Made by a program: the position numbers and the translations under genes
Shown here: in pieces, positions 46,420 to 61,307 of the stretch
How the letters are laid out: the number at the start of each line of letters is the position of its first letter
Position numbering within the stretch: position 1 is the stretch's first letter
Assembly: GCF_051014445.1 (NCBI RefSeq)
Contig: NW_027488370.1
Coordinates: 9,486,001-9,550,000, forward strand
DNA length: 64,000 nt
Reading direction: 5' to 3'
Source of the DNA: Colletes latitarsis
Lineage: Eukaryota; Arthropoda; Insecta; Hymenoptera; Colletidae
Notes under the pieces: model-generated
Seen by the model: only the letters and a program-made list of their open reading frames with translations
Database searches by the model: none
What the model was told of the DNA's origin: nothing

Positions 46420-49400
46420 TTTTTCTGGTTTGGATCACGTAGTAATGTGGTACCACGCTGAAACAGTCAATTAAACCTGGTTTCGATCAATATTTTAGAG
46501 GATAACTCATGTTAGGTCTAGGCCAGGCCTGGGATATGCCCTCATCAGACTCATACTTTCGCATTCTTCACATACTTGTTGAACAGATCCAGGGTTTTTT
46601 TCTGGTTCGGATCACGTAGTAATGTGGTACCACACTGAAACAGTCCATTAAACCTAGTTTCGATCAATATTTTAGAGGATAACTCATGTTAGGTCTAGGC
46701 CAGGCCTGGGATATGCCCTCATCAGACTCATACTTTCGCATTCTTCACATACTTGTTGAACAGATCCAGGGTTTTTTTCTGGTTCGGATCACGTGGTAAT
46801 GTGGTACCACAATGAAACAGTCGACTAAACATGGTCTCGATCAATATTTTAGAGAATAATTCATGTTAGGACTAGGTTAGCTCTGGGATTTGCTCTCATC
46901 AGGCTCCTACTTTCGCATATTTCTCATACTTGATGGTCAGATTCTGGGCTTTTTCTGGTTTGGATCACGTAGTTATGTGGTACCACTCAGAAACAGTGCA
47001 TTAAGCCTGGTTTCGATCAATATTTTACAGGATAACGCATGTTCTCTCTAGGTTGGGTCTGGGATTTGCCCACAACAGACCCGTACTTTAGCATTCTTCA
47101 CATACTTGTTGAACAGATCCTGGGTTTTTTCTATTTTGGAGCACGTAGTAATGTGGTACCACACAGGAACAGTTAATTAAACCTGGTTTCGATCCATATT
47201 TTAGAGCATAACACATGTTAGGTCTGGGATAGGTCCAGGATTTGCGCTCATCAGGCCCATACCTTCGCATTTGTGACATACCTGTTGAACAGCTCCGGGG
47301 TTTTTCTGGTTTGGATCACGTAGTAATGTGGTACCACACAGGAACAGTCGATTAAACCTGGTATCGATCAATTTTTTTAGAGGATAACGGATGTTAGGTC
47401 TAGGTTAGGCCTGGGATTTGCCACCATCAGACTCATACTTTCGCAATCTTCACATAGTTGTTGAACAGATCCTGGGTTTTTTCTAGTCTGGAGCACGTAG
47501 TAATGTGGTACCACACAGGAACAGTTAATTAAACCTGGTTTCGATCAATATTTTAGAGGATAACGCATGTTAGGTCTAGGTTAGGTCTGGGATTTGCCCC
47601 CATCAGGCTCATACTTTCGCATTCTTCACATACTTGTTGAGCAGATCCTGGGTTTTTTCTAGTCTGGAGCACGTAGTAATGTGGTACCACACAGGAACAG
47701 TTAATTTAACCTGGTTTCGATCAATATTTTATAGGATAACGCATGTTAGGTCTGGGTTAGGTCTGGGATTTGCACTTATCAGTCTCATACTTCCTCATTC
47801 TTCACATACTTCTTGAACAGATCCTGGGTTTTCACTGCTTTGGATCACGTAGTAATGTGGTACCACACTGAAACAGTCCATTAAACCTGGATTCGATCAA
47901 TATTTTAGAGGATAACGCATGTTAGGTCTAGGTTAGGTCTGGGATTTGCCCTCATCAGGCTCATACTTTCGCGTTTTTCACATACTTGGTGAAGAGATCC
48001 TGGGCTTTTGCTGGATTGGATCACGTAGTAATGTGGTACCACACTGAAACAGTCCATGAAACCTGGTTTCGATCAATATTTTAGAGGATAACGGATGTTG
48101 GGTCTAGGTTAGGCCTGGGATTTGCCACCATCAGACTCATACTTTCGCAATCTTCACATAGTTGTTGAACAGATCCTGGGTTTTTTCTAGTTTGGAGCAC
48201 GTAGTAATGTGGTACCACACAGGAAAAGTCGATTAAACCTGGTATCGATCAATATTTTTGAGGATAACGCATGTTAGGTCTCGGTTAGGTCTAGGATTTG
48301 CCCTCATCTGGGTCATACTTTCGCATGTTACTCAAACTTGCTGGTCAGATTCTGGGCTTTCATTAGTCTGGATCACGTAGTAATGTGGTACCACACTGAA
48401 ACAGTCCATTAAACCTGGTTTCGATCAATTTTTTTAGAGGATAACGCATGTTAGGTCTAGGTTAGGCCAGGGATTTGCCCTCATCGGGGTCATCCTTTCG
48501 CAGTTTTAACATACATGTTGACCTGAGCGAAGGTTTTTTCTGCTTTGGATCACGTAGCAAAGTGGTACCACACTAAAACAGTCAATTAAGCCTGGTTTCG
48601 ATAAATATTTTAGAGGATAACGCAAGTTATGTCTGGGATAGGTCTGGGATTTGCCCTCATCAGGCTCATACTTTCGCGTTTTTCACATACTTTTTGTAGA
48701 GATCCTTGGCTTTGGCTGGATTGGATCACGTAGTAGTGTTGTACCACACTGAAACAGTCCATTAAACCTGGTTTCGATCAATATTTTAGAGAATAATTCG
48801 TGTTAGGTCTAGGTTAGGTCTGGGATTTGCCCTCATCAGGATCACACTTTTGCAGTTTTAACATACATGTTGAACAGATCCCTGGATTTCTCTGGTTTGG
48901 ATCACGTAGTAATGTGGTGCCACACTGAAGCAGTTAATTAAACCTGGTTTTGATCAACATTTTAGAGGATAACACATGTTAGGTCTGGGTTAGGTCCAGG
49001 TTTTGCCCTCATCAGTCTCATACATTCGCATTCTTCACATACTTGTTGAACAGATCCTGGGTTTTTTCTGGTTTGGATCACGTAGTAATGTGGTACCACA
49101 CTGAAACAGTCGATTAATCCCGGTTTCAATCAATATCTTAGAGGATAACACATGTTAGGTCTAGGTTAGGCCGGCGATTTGCCCTCATCAGGCTCATACC
49201 TGCGCATTTTTCACATACTTGTTGAACAGATCCCTGGATTTTGCTGGTTTGGATCACATCGTAATGTGGTACCACACTGAAACAGTCAATTAAACCTGGT
49301 TTCCATCAATATTTTAGAGGATAACACATGTTAGGTCTGGGTTAGGTCCAGGATTTGCCATCATCACGGTCATTCTTTCGCAGTTCTAACATACATATTG

Positions 49401-49589
49401 ACATGATCGAGGGTTTTTTGTGCTTTGGATCACGTAGTAAAGTGGCACCACACCGAAACAGTCAATTAAACCTGGTTTCGACCAATATTTGAGAGGATAA
49501 CGCAAGTTAGGTCTGGGATAGGTCCGGGATTTGCCCTCATCAGGCTCATACTTTCGCGTTTTTCACATACTTGTTGAACAGATCCTGGG
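46420..49589 (+). repeat. 18-monomer higher-order repeat, copy 2 (3170 bp)
   Basis: Second tandem copy. Private differences noticed are GTTGGGTCTAGG near 48098, GGAAAAGTCGAT near 48222 and TTTTTTGTGCTTTGG near 49415. All else that I compared matches copies 1 and 3. Confidence 0.92.
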
Positions 49590-52500
49590 TTTTTCTGGTT
49601 TGGATCACGTAGTAATGTGGTACCACGCTGAAACAGTCAATTAAACCTGGTTTCGATCAATATTTTAGAGGATAACTCATGTTAGGTCTAGGCCAGGCCT
49701 GGGATATGCCCTCATCAGACTCATACTTTCGCATTCTTCACATACTTGTTGAACAGATCCAGGGTTTTTTTCTGGTTCGGATCACGTAGTAATGTGGTAC
49801 CACACTGAAACAGTCCATTAAACCTAGTTTCGATCAATATTTTAGAGGATAACTCATGTTAGGTCTAGGCCAGGCCTGGGATATGCCCTCATCAGACTCA
49901 TACTTTCGCATTCTTCACATACTTGTTGAACAGATCCAGGGTTTTTTTCTGGTTCGGATCACGTGGTAATGTGGTACCACAATGAAACAGTCGACTAAAC
50001 ATGGTCTCGATCAATATTTTAGAGAATAATTCATGTTAGGACTAGGTTAGCTCTGGGATTTGCTCTCATCAGGCTCCTACTTTCGCATATTTCTCATACT
50101 TGATGGTCAGATTCTGGGCTTTTTCTGGTTTGGATCACGTAGTTATGTGGTACCACTCAGAAACAGTGCATTAAGCCTGGTTTCGATCAATATTTTACAG
50201 GATAACGCATGTTCTCTCTAGGTTGGGTCTGGGATTTGCCCACAACAGACCCGTACTTTAGCATTCTTCACATACTTGTTGAACAGATCCTGGGTTTTTT
50301 CTATTTTGGAGCACGTAGTAATGTGGTACCACACAGGAACAGTTAATTAAACCTGGTTTCGATCCATATTTTAGAGCATAACACATGTTAGGTCTGGGAT
50401 AGGTCCAGGATTTGCGCTCATCAGGCCCATACCTTCGCATTTGTGACATACCTGTTGAACAGCTCCGGGGTTTTTCTGGTTTGGATCACGTAGTAATGTG
50501 GTACCACACAGGAACAGTCGATTAAACCTGGTATCGATCAATTTTTTTAGAGGATAACGGATGTTAGGTCTAGGTTAGGCCTGGGATTTGCCACCATCAG
50601 ACTCATACTTTCGCAATCTTCACATAGTTGTTGAACAGATCCTGGGTTTTTTCTAGTCTGGAGCACGTAGTAATGTGGTACCACACAGGAACAGTTAATT
50701 AAACCTGGTTTCGATCAATATTTTAGAGGATAACGCATGTTAGGTCTAGGTTAGGTCTGGGATTTGCCCCCATCAGGCTCATACTTTCGCATTCTTCACA
50801 TACTTGTTGAGCAGATCCTGGGTTTTTTCTAGTCTGGAGCACGTAGTAATGTGGTACCACACAGGAACAGTTAATTTAACCTGGTTTCGATCAATATTTT
50901 ATAGGATAACGCATGTTAGGTCTGGGTTAGGTCTGGGATTTGCACTTATCAGTCTCATACTTCCTCATTCTTCACATACTTCTTGAACAGATCCTGGGTT
51001 TTCACTGCTTTGGATCACGTAGTAATGTGGTACCACACTGAAACAGTCCATTAAACCTGGATTCGATCAATATTTTAGAGGATAACGCATGTTAGGTCTA
51101 GGTTAGGTCTGGGATTTGCCCTCATCAGGCTCATACTTTCGCGTTTTTCACATACTTGGTGAAGAGATCCTGGGCTTTTGCTGGATTGGATCACGTAGTA
51201 ATGTGGTACCACACTGAAACAGTCCATGAAACCTGGTTTCGATCAATATTTTAGAGGATAACGGATGTTAGGTCTAGGTTAGGCCTGGGATTTGCCACCA
51301 TCAGACTCATACTTTCGCAATCTTCACATAGTTGTTGAACAGATCCTGGGTTTTTTCTAGTTTGGAGCACGTAGTAATGTGGTACCACACAGGAACAGTC
51401 GATTAAACCTGGTATCGATCAATATTTTTGAGGATAACGCATGTTAGGTCTCGGTTAGGTCTAGGATTTGCCCTCATCTGGGTCATACTTTCGCATGTTA
51501 CTCAAACTTGCTGGTCAGATTCTGGGCTTTCATTAGTCTGGATCACGTAGTAATGTGGTACCACACTGAAACAGTCCATTAAACCTGGTTTCGATCAATT
51601 TTTTTAGAGGATAACGCATGTTAGGTCTAGGTTAGGCCAGGGATTTGCCCTCATCGGGGTCATCCTTTCGCAGTTTTAACATACATGTTGACCTGAGCGA
51701 AGGTTTTTTCTGCTTTGGATCACGTAGCAAAGTGGTACCACACTAAAACAGTCAATTAAGCCTGGTTTCGATAAATATTTTAGAGGATAACGCAAGTTAT
51801 GTCTGGGATAGGTCTGGGATTTGCCCTCATCAGGCTCATACTTTCGCGTTTTTCACATACTTTTTGTAGAGATCCTTGGCTTTGGCTGGATTGGATCACG
51901 TAGTAGTGTTGTACCACACTGAAACAGTCCATTAAACCTGGTTTCGATCAATATTTTAGAGAATAATTCGTGTTAGGTCTAGGTTAGGTCTGGGATTTGC
52001 CCTCATCAGGATCACACTTTTGCAGTTTTAACATACATGTTGAACAGATCCCTGGATTTCTCTGGTTTGGATCACGTAGTAATGTGGTGCCACACTGAAG
52101 CAGTTAATTAAACCTGGTTTTGATCAACATTTTAGAGGATAACACATGTTAGGTCTGGGTTAGGTCCAGGTTTTGCCCTCATCAGTCTCATACATTCGCA
52201 TTCTTCACATACTTGTTGAACAGATCCTGGGTTTTTTCTGGTTTGGATCACGTAGTAATGTGGTACCACACTGAAACAGTCGATTAATCCCGGTTTCAAT
52301 CAATATCTTAGAGGATAACACATGTTAGGTCTAGGTTAGGCCGGCGATTTGCCCTCATCAGGCTCATACCTGCGCATTTTTCACATACTTGTTGAACAGA
52401 TCCCTGGATTTTGCTGGTTTGGATCACATCGTAATGTGGTACCACACTGAAACAGTCAATTAAACCTGGTTTCCATCAATATTTTAGAGGATAACACATG

Positions 52501-52759
52501 TTAGGTCTGGGTTAGGTCCAGGATTTGCCATCATCACGGTCATTCTTTCGCAGTTCTAACATACATATTGACATGATCGAGGGTTTTTTCTGCTTTGGAT
52601 CACGTAGTAAAGTGGCACCACACCGAAACAGTCAATTAAACCTGGTTTCGACCAATATTTGAGAGGATAACGCAAGTTAGGTCTGGGATAGGTCCGGGAT
52701 TTGCCCTCATCAGGCTCATACTTTCGCGTTTTTCACATACTTGTTGAACAGATCCTGGG
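49590..52759 (+). repeat. 18-monomer higher-order repeat, copy 3 (3170 bp)
   Basis: Third tandem copy. Identity with the unit start continues for about 36 bp past the end, to 52796, where GTACCACACTG replaces the GTACCACGCTG that opens the other copies. The array then changes to the 8611-bp repeat. Confidence 0.92.
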
Positions 52760-55700
52760 TTTTTCTGGTTTGGATCACGTAGTAATGTGGTACCACACTG
52801 AAACAGACCATTAAACTAGGTTCGGATTAATATTTTTGTGGATAACACATGTTAGGTCTAGGTTAGGTCTGGGATTTGCCCCCATCAGGGTCATACTTTC
52901 GCAGTTTTAACATACATGTTGAACAGATCCCTGGATTTTCCTGGTTTGTATCACGTAGTAATGTGGTACCACTCTCAAACAGTCAACTAAACCTGGTTTC
53001 CACAATATTTTAGAGGATAACACATGTTAGGTCTGGGTTAGGTCCAGGATTTGCCCTCATCAGTCTCATACATTCGCATTCTTCCCATACTTCTTGAACA
53101 GATCCTGGGTTTTTTCTGGTTTGGATCACATAGTAATGTGGTACCACACTGAAACAGTCAATTAAACCTGGTATCGATCAATATTTTATAGGACAACGCA
53201 AGTTAGGTCTAGGATAGGTCCGGGATTTGCCCTCATCAGGCTCATATTTTCGCGTTTTTCACATACTTGTTGCACAGACCCCTGGCTTTTTCTGTTTTGG
53301 ATCACGTAGTAATGTGGTACCACACTGAAACAGTCGATAAATCCTGGTTTCGATCAATATCTAAGAGGTTAACGCATGTTAGGTCTAGGTTAGGCCTGGG
53401 ATTTGCCCTCATCACGGTCATACTTTCGCTGTTTTAACATACATATTGACCTGAGCGAGGGTTTTTTCTGCTTTGGATCACGTAGTAAAGTGGTACCACA
53501 CTGAAACAGTCAATTAAACCTGGTTTCGACCAATATTTGAGAGGATAACGCAAGTTAGGTCTGGGATCAGTCCGGGATTTGCCCTCATCAGGCTCATACT
53601 TTCGCGTTTTTCACATACTTGTTGAACAGATCCTGGGTATTTCTGGTTTGGATCACGTAGTAATGTGGTACCACACTGAAACAGACCATTAAACTAGGTT
53701 TGGATTAATATTTTAGTGGATAACACATGTTAGGTCTAGGTTAGGTCTGGGATTTGCCCCCATCAGGGTCATACTTTCGCAGTTTTAACATACATGTTGA
53801 ACAGATCCCTGGATTTTCCTGGTTTGGATCACGTAGTAATGTGGTACCACACTCAAACAGTCAACTAAACCTGGTTTCCACAATATTTTAGAGGATAACA
53901 CATGTTAGGTCTGGGTTAGGTCCAGGATTTGCCCTCAACAGTCTCATACATTCGCATTCTTCCCATACTTCCTGAACAGATCCTGGGTTTTTTCTGGTTT
54001 GGATCACATAGTAATGTGGTACCACACTGCAACATTCAATTAAACCTGGTATCGATCAATATTTTATAGGACAACGCAAGTTATGTCTGCGATAGGTCTG
54101 GGATTTGCTCTCATCAGGCTCGTACTTTCGCATATTTCTCATACTTGATGGTCAGATTCTGGGCTTTTTCTGGTTTGGATCACGTAGTTATGTGGTACCA
54201 CTCAGAAACAGTGCATTAAACCTGGTTTCGATCAATATTTTAGAGGATAACGCATGTTAGGTCTAGGTTAGGCCAGGGATTTGCCCTCATCGGGGTCATC
54301 CTTTCGCAGTTTTGACATACATGTTGACCTGAGCGAGTGTTTTTTCTGCTTTGGATCACGTAGCAAAGTGGTACCACACTAAAGCAGTCAATTAAACCTG
54401 GTTTCGATAAATACTTTAGAGGAGAACGCAAGTTATGTCTGCGATAGGTCTGGGATTTGCTCTCATCAGGCTCGTACTTTCGCATATTTCTCATACTTGA
54501 TGGTCAGATTCTGGGCTTTTTCTGGTTTGGATCACGTAGTTATGTGGTACCACTCAGAAACAGTGCATTAAACCTGGTTTCGATCAATATTTTAGAGGAT
54601 AACGCATGTTCTGTCTAGGTTGGATCTGGGATTTGCCCTCATCAGACTCATACTTTCGCATTCTTCACATACTTGTTGAGCAGATCCTGGGATTTTTTCG
54701 GGATTGGATCATGTAGTAATGTGGTGCCACACTGAAACAGGCCATTAAACATGGTTTCGATCAATATTTTAGAGGAAAACGCATGTTCGTTCTGGGATAG
54801 GTCTAGGATTTGCCCACATCAGGGTCATATTTTCGCATTTTTCACATACTTGTTGAGCAGATCCTGGGATCTTTTCTGGATTGTATCACGTAGCAATGTG
54901 GTGCCACACTGAAACAGTCCGTAAACCTGGTTTCGATCAATATTTTAGAGGATAACGCATGTTAGGTCTAGGTTAGTTCTGGGATTTGCCCACATCAGGG
55001 TCGTACTTACACATTTCTCGCATACATGTTGGCCAGATCCTGGGTTTTTTCTGGTTTGGATCACGTAGTAATGTGGTACCACACTGAAACAGTCGATTAA
55101 ACCTGGTTTCGATCAACATTTTAGAGATGATAACGCATGTTAGGTCTTGGTTAGGTCTAGGATTTGCCCTCATCTGGGTCATACTTTCGCATGTTACTCA
55201 AACTTGTTGGCCAGATTCTGGGCTTTCACTGGTCTGGATCACGTAGTAATGTAGTACCACACTGAAACAGTCCATTAAACCTGGTTTCGATCCATATTTT
55301 AGAGGATGACGCATGTTAGGTCTAGGTTAGGCCAGGGATTTGCCCACATCAGGGTCGTACTTACACATTTTTCGCATACATGTTGGCCAGATCCTGGGTT
55401 TTTTCTGGTTTGGATCACGTAGTAATGTGGTACCACACTGAAACAGTCGATTAAACCTGGTTTCGATCAACATTTTAGAGGATAACGCAAGTTAGGTCTG
55501 GGATAGGTCTGGGATTCGCCCTCATCAGGCTCATACTTTCGCATATTTCTCATACTTCATGGCTAGATCCTGGGCTATTTCTGGATTGGATCACGTAGTA
55601 ATGTGGTACCACACTGAAACAGTCGATTAAACCTGGTTTCGATTAATATTTTATAGGATAACGCATGTTAGGTCTGGGACAGGTCTGGGATTTGCACACA

Positions 55701-58700
55701 TCAGGGTCATATTTTCGCGTTTTTCACATACTTGTTACACAGATCCGTGGCTTTTTCTGGTTTGGATCACGTACTAATGTGGTACCACACTGAAACAGTC
55801 CATTAAACCAGGTTTCGGTCAATATTTTAGGGAATAATTCATTTTAGGTCTAGGTTAGGTCTGGTATTTGCTCTCATCGGGCTCGTACTTTCGCATATTT
55901 CTCATACTTGATGGTCAGATTCTAGGCTTTTTCTGGTTTGGATCACGTAGTAATGTGGTACCACACCGAAACAGTCCATTAAACCTGGTTTCGTTCAATA
56001 TTTTAGAGGATAACGCATGTCATGTCTAGGTTAGGCCTGGGATTTGCCCACATCAGACTCATACTTTCGCATTCTTCACTTACTTGTTGAACAGGTCCTG
56101 GGTTTTATTCTGGTTTGGATCACGTAGTAATGTGGTACCACACTGAAACACTCGATTAAACCTGGTTTCGACAATATTCTTGAGGATAACGCATGTTAGG
56201 TCTAGGTTAGGCCTGAGATTTTCCCTCATAGACTCATACTTTCGCATTGTTCACATACTTGTTGAACAGATCCTGGGTTTTTTCAGGTTTGGAACACGTA
56301 GTAATGTGGTACCACACTGAAACAGTCGATTAATCCCGGTTTCAATCAATATCATAGAGGATAACGCATGTTAGGTCTAGGTTAGGTCTGGGATTTGCCC
56401 TCATCAGGCTCATACTTTCGCATATTACTCATACTTGTTGGCTAGATCCCGGGCTTTTTCTGGATTCGATCACGTATTAATGTGGTACCACACTGAAACT
56501 GTCAATTAAATCTGGTTTCCGTCAATATTATAGAGGACAACACATGTTAGGTCTAGCTTAGGTCTGGGATTTGCCCTCATCAGGGTCATAATTTCGCAAT
56601 TGCAACATACATGTTGACCTGATCGAGGGTTTTTTCTGCTTTGGATCACGTAGCAAAGTGGTACCACATTAGAACAGTCAATTAAACCTCGTTTCGATCA
56701 ATATTTTTGAGGATAACGCATGTTAGGTCTAGGTTAGGCCTGGGATTTTCCCTCATCAGACTCATACTTTCGCATTCTTCACATACTAGTTGAACAGATC
56801 CTGGGTTATTTCTCGTTTGGATCACGTAGTAATGTGGTACCACACTGAAACAGTCAACTGAACCTGGTTTCCATCAATATTTTAGAGGATAACGCAAGTT
56901 AGGTCTGGGATAGGTCTGGGATTTGCCCTCATCAGGGTCAAATTTTCGCATTTTTCACATACTTCATGAACAGATCCTAGGATTTTTCTTGGTCCGATCA
57001 CGTAGTAATGTGGTACCACACTGTAGCAGACCATTAAAACTGGTGTCGATTGATATTTTAGAGGATAACACATGTTAGGTCTAGGTTAGGTCTGAGATTT
57101 GCCCTCATCAGGCTCATACTTTCGCATAATTCTCATACTTGTTGGCTAGATCCTTTTCTTCCACTGGTTTGGATCATGTAGTAATGTGATGCCACACTGA
57201 AACAGTCAATTAATCCTGGTCTTGATAAATATTTTAGAGGATAACGCAAGTTATGTCTGTGTAAGTTCTGGGATTTGACCTCATCAGGCTCAGACTTTCG
57301 CGTTTTTCACATATTAGTTGAACAGATCCTGGGTTTTTTCTGGTTCTGATCACGTAGTAATGTGGTACCACAATGAAACATTCAATTAAACCTGGTCTTG
57401 ATAAATATTTTAGAGGATAACACATGTTAGGTCTAGGATTTGCCCTCATCAGTCTCATACTTTCACATTCTTCACATACTTCTTGAACAGATCCTATGTT
57501 TTTTCTAGCTTCGATCACGTAGTAATGTGGTACCACACTGAGACAGTCAATTAAACCTGGTTTCGATCAATATTTTAGAGAATAATTCATGTTAGGTCTG
57601 GGTTAGGTCTGGGATTTGCTCTCATGAGGCTCGTACTTTCGCATATTTCTTATACTTGATGGCCAGAACCTGGGCTTTTTCTGGTTCGGATCACGTAGTA
57701 ACGTGATACCACACTGAAATAGTCGATTAAACTTGGTCTTGATAAATATTTTAGAGGATAACGCATGTTAGGTCTGGGTTAGGTCTAGTATTTGCCCTCA
57801 TCAGGCTCATTCTTTTGCATATTTCTCATACTTGTTGGCTAGATCCTGGGCTTTTTCTAGATTGGATCACGTAGTAATGTCGTAGCACACAGAAACCGTC
57901 AATTAAACCTGGTTTCCGTCAATATTTTAGCGGATAACACATGTTAGGTCTGGGTTAGGTCGGGGATTTGTCCTCGTCAGGCTCATACTTTCGCATATTT
58001 CTCATACTTCATGGCTAGATCCTGGGCTTTTTCTGGATTCGATCACGTATTAATGTGGTAACACGTTGAAACAGTCAATTAATCCTGGTCTTGATAAATA
58101 TTTTAGAGGATAACGCAAGCTATGTCTGGGTAAGATCTGGGATTCGCCCTCATCAGGCTGAGACTTTCGCGTTTTTCACACACTTGTTGAACAGATCCTG
58201 GGTATTTTCTGGTTCGGATCACGTAGTAATGTGGTACCACACTGAAACAGTCGATTAAACCTGGTTTCGATCAATATTTTTGAGGATAACGCATGTTAGG
58301 TCTAGGTTAGGTTGGGGATTTGCTCTCGTCAGGCTCTTAATTTCGCATATTTCTGATTCTTGATGGCTAGATCCTGGGCATCAACTGGTTTGGATCACGT
58401 AGTAATGTGATGCCACACTGAAACAGTCAATTAATCCTGGTCTTGATAAATATTCTAGAGGAAAACGCATGTTTGGTCTGGGTTAGGTCTAGGATTTGCC
58501 CTCATCAGGCTCATTCTTTCGCGTTTTTCACATACTTGTTGAACAGATCCTGGATTTTTTCTGGTTCTGATCACGTAGTAATGTGCTACCACACTGAAAC
58601 AGTCGATTAAACCTGGTTTCGATCAATATTTTTGAGGATAACGCATGTTAGGTCTGGGTTAGGCCTGGGATTTTCACTCACCAGAACCATACTTTCGCAT

Positions 58701-61307
58701 TCTTCACATACTTGTTGAACGGATCCTGGGTTTTTTCTGGTTTGGACCACGTAGTAAACTGGTACCACTCAGAAACAGTCAATTAAACCTGGTTTCGGTC
58801 AATATTTTAGAGGATAACGCACGTTAGGTCTGGGTTAGGTCGGGGATTTGCCCTCGTCAGGCTCATACTTTCGCATATTTCCCATACTTCATGGCTAGAT
58901 CCTGGGCTTTTTCTGGAGTCGATCACGTATTAATGTGGTAACACACTGAAACTGTCAATTAAATCTGGTTTCCGTCAATATTTTAGAGGATAACACATGT
59001 TAGGTCCAGGTTAGGCCAGGGATTTGCCCACATCAGATTCATACTTTCGCATTCTTCACATACTTGTTGAACTGATCCTGGGTTTTTTCTGGTTCGGATC
59101 ACGTAGTAATGTGGTACCACACTGAAACATTCAATTAAACCTGGTCTTGATAAATATTTTAGAGGATAACGTATGTTAGGTCTGGGTTAGGTCTAGGATT
59201 TGCCCTAATCAGGGTCATACTTTCGCATTCTTCACATTCTTTTTGAACAGATCCTGGGTTTTTTCTGGTTTGGATAACGTAGTAATGTGGTACCACACTG
59301 AAAGAGTCGATTAAGCCTGGTTTCGATCAATATTTTTGAGGATAACGCATGTTAGGTCTAGGTTAGGTCTGGGATTTGCTCTCGCCAGGCTCATACTTAC
59401 GCATTTTTCACATACATGTTGAACAGATCCCTGGCTTTTACTGGTTTCGAACACGTTGTAAAGTGTTACCACACTGAAACAGTCAATTAAACCTGGTTTT
59501 GAAGAATATTTTAGGGGATAACGCAAGTTATGTCTGGGATAGGTCTGGGATTTGCCCTCATCAGGCTCATACTTTCGCGTTTTTCACATACTTGTTGAAC
59601 TGATCCTCGGTTTTTTCTGGTTTGGATCACGTAGTAACGTGGTACCACACTGAAACAGTCCATTAAACCTGGTTTCGATCAATATTTTTGAGGATAACGC
59701 ATGTTAGGTCTAGGTTAGGTCTGCGATTTGCCCTCATCAGGGTCATATTTTCGCGTTTTTCACATACTTGTTGATCAGATCCTGGGCTTCCACTGGTTTG
59801 GATCACGTAGTAATGTGGTATCGCACTGAAACAGTCCATTAAACCTGGTTTCGATCAATATTTTATAGGATAACGCAAGTTAGGTCTGGGATAGGTCTGG
59901 GATCTGACCTCATCAGACTCATACTTTCGCTTTTTTCGCATACTTGTTGAACTGATCCTCGGTTTTTTCTGATTTCGATCACGTAGTAATGTGGTATCAC
60001 ACTGAAACAGTCCATTAAACCTGGTTTCGATCAATATTTTAGAGGATAACACATGTTAGGTCTAGGCTAGGCCTGGGATTTGCCCTCATCAGACTCATAC
60101 TTTCGCATTCTTCACATACTTGTTGAACAGATCCTGGGTTTTTTCTGGTTCGGATCACGTAGTAATGTGGTACCACACTGAAACATTCTATTAAACCTGG
60201 TCTTGATAAATATTTTAGAGGATAACGCTTGTTAGGTCTGGGTTAGTTCTGGGATGTGCCATCACCGGGCTCATACTTTCGCATACTTCTCATTCTCGTG
60301 GGCCAGATCCTTTTCTTCCACTGGTTTGCATCACGTAGTAATGTGATGGCACACTGAAACAGTCAATTAATCCTGGTCGTGATAAATATTTTAGAGGATA
60401 ACGCAAGTTATGTCTGGGTAAGTTCTGGGATTTGCCCTCATCAGGCTCAGACTTTCGCGTTTTTCACACACTTGTTGAACAGATGCTGGGCTTTTTCTAC
60501 TTCGGATCACGTAGTAATGTGGTACCACACTGAAACAGTCGATTAAACCTGGTTTCGGTCAATATTTTTGAGAATAATTCATTTTTGGTCTGGGTTAGGT
60601 CTGGGATTTGCTCTCATGAGGCTCGTACTTTCGCATATTTCTCATACCTGATGGCCAGATTCTAGGCTTTTTCTGGTTTGGATCACGTAGTAACGTGGTA
60701 CCACTCTGAAACAGTCGATTAAACCTGGTTTCGATCAATATTTTTGAGGATAACGCATGTAAGGTCTAGGTTAGGTCTGGGATTTGCTTTCGTCAGGCTC
60801 TTACTTTCGCATATTTCTCATTCTTGATGGCTAGATCCTGGACTTTTTCTGGATTGGATCACGTAGTAATGTGGTACCACAATGAAACAGTCATTTAAAC
60901 CTGGTTTCCATGAATATTTTAGACGACAACGCAAGTTAGGTCTGGGATAGGTCTGGGATTTGCCCTCATCAGGGTCAGACTTTCGCATTTTTCTCATACT
61001 TGTTGAACAGATGCTGGGTTTTTTCTGGGTTGGATCACGCAGTAATGTGGTTCCACACTGGAACAGTCCACTAAACCTGGTTTCGGTCAATATTTTTGAG
61101 GATAACGCATGTTAGGTCTAGGTTAGGTCTGGGATTTGCTCTCGTCAGGCTCATACCTTCGCATATTTCTCATTCTTGTTGGCCAGATCCTGGGCTTCAA
61201 CTGGTTTGGATCACGTAGTAATGTGATGCCACACTGAAACAGTCAATTAATCCTGGTCTTGATAAATATTCTAGAGGAAAACGCATGTTTGGTCTGGGTT
61301 AGGTCTA
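52697..61307 (+). repeat. About 49-monomer higher-order repeat, copy 1 (8611 bp)
   Basis: The sequence from about 52697 is repeated from about 61308. Matching open frames at 54240 and 62851, and at 54973 and 63584, give the same offset of 8611. This is 13 bp less than 49 times 176, and 11 of those are explained by one monomer near 57425 that has lost one of its two 11-bp subrepeats. The start overlaps the last monomer of the 18-monomer repeat. Inside the unit are shorter duplications at offsets of about 878 and 352 bp. Confidence 0.8.
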
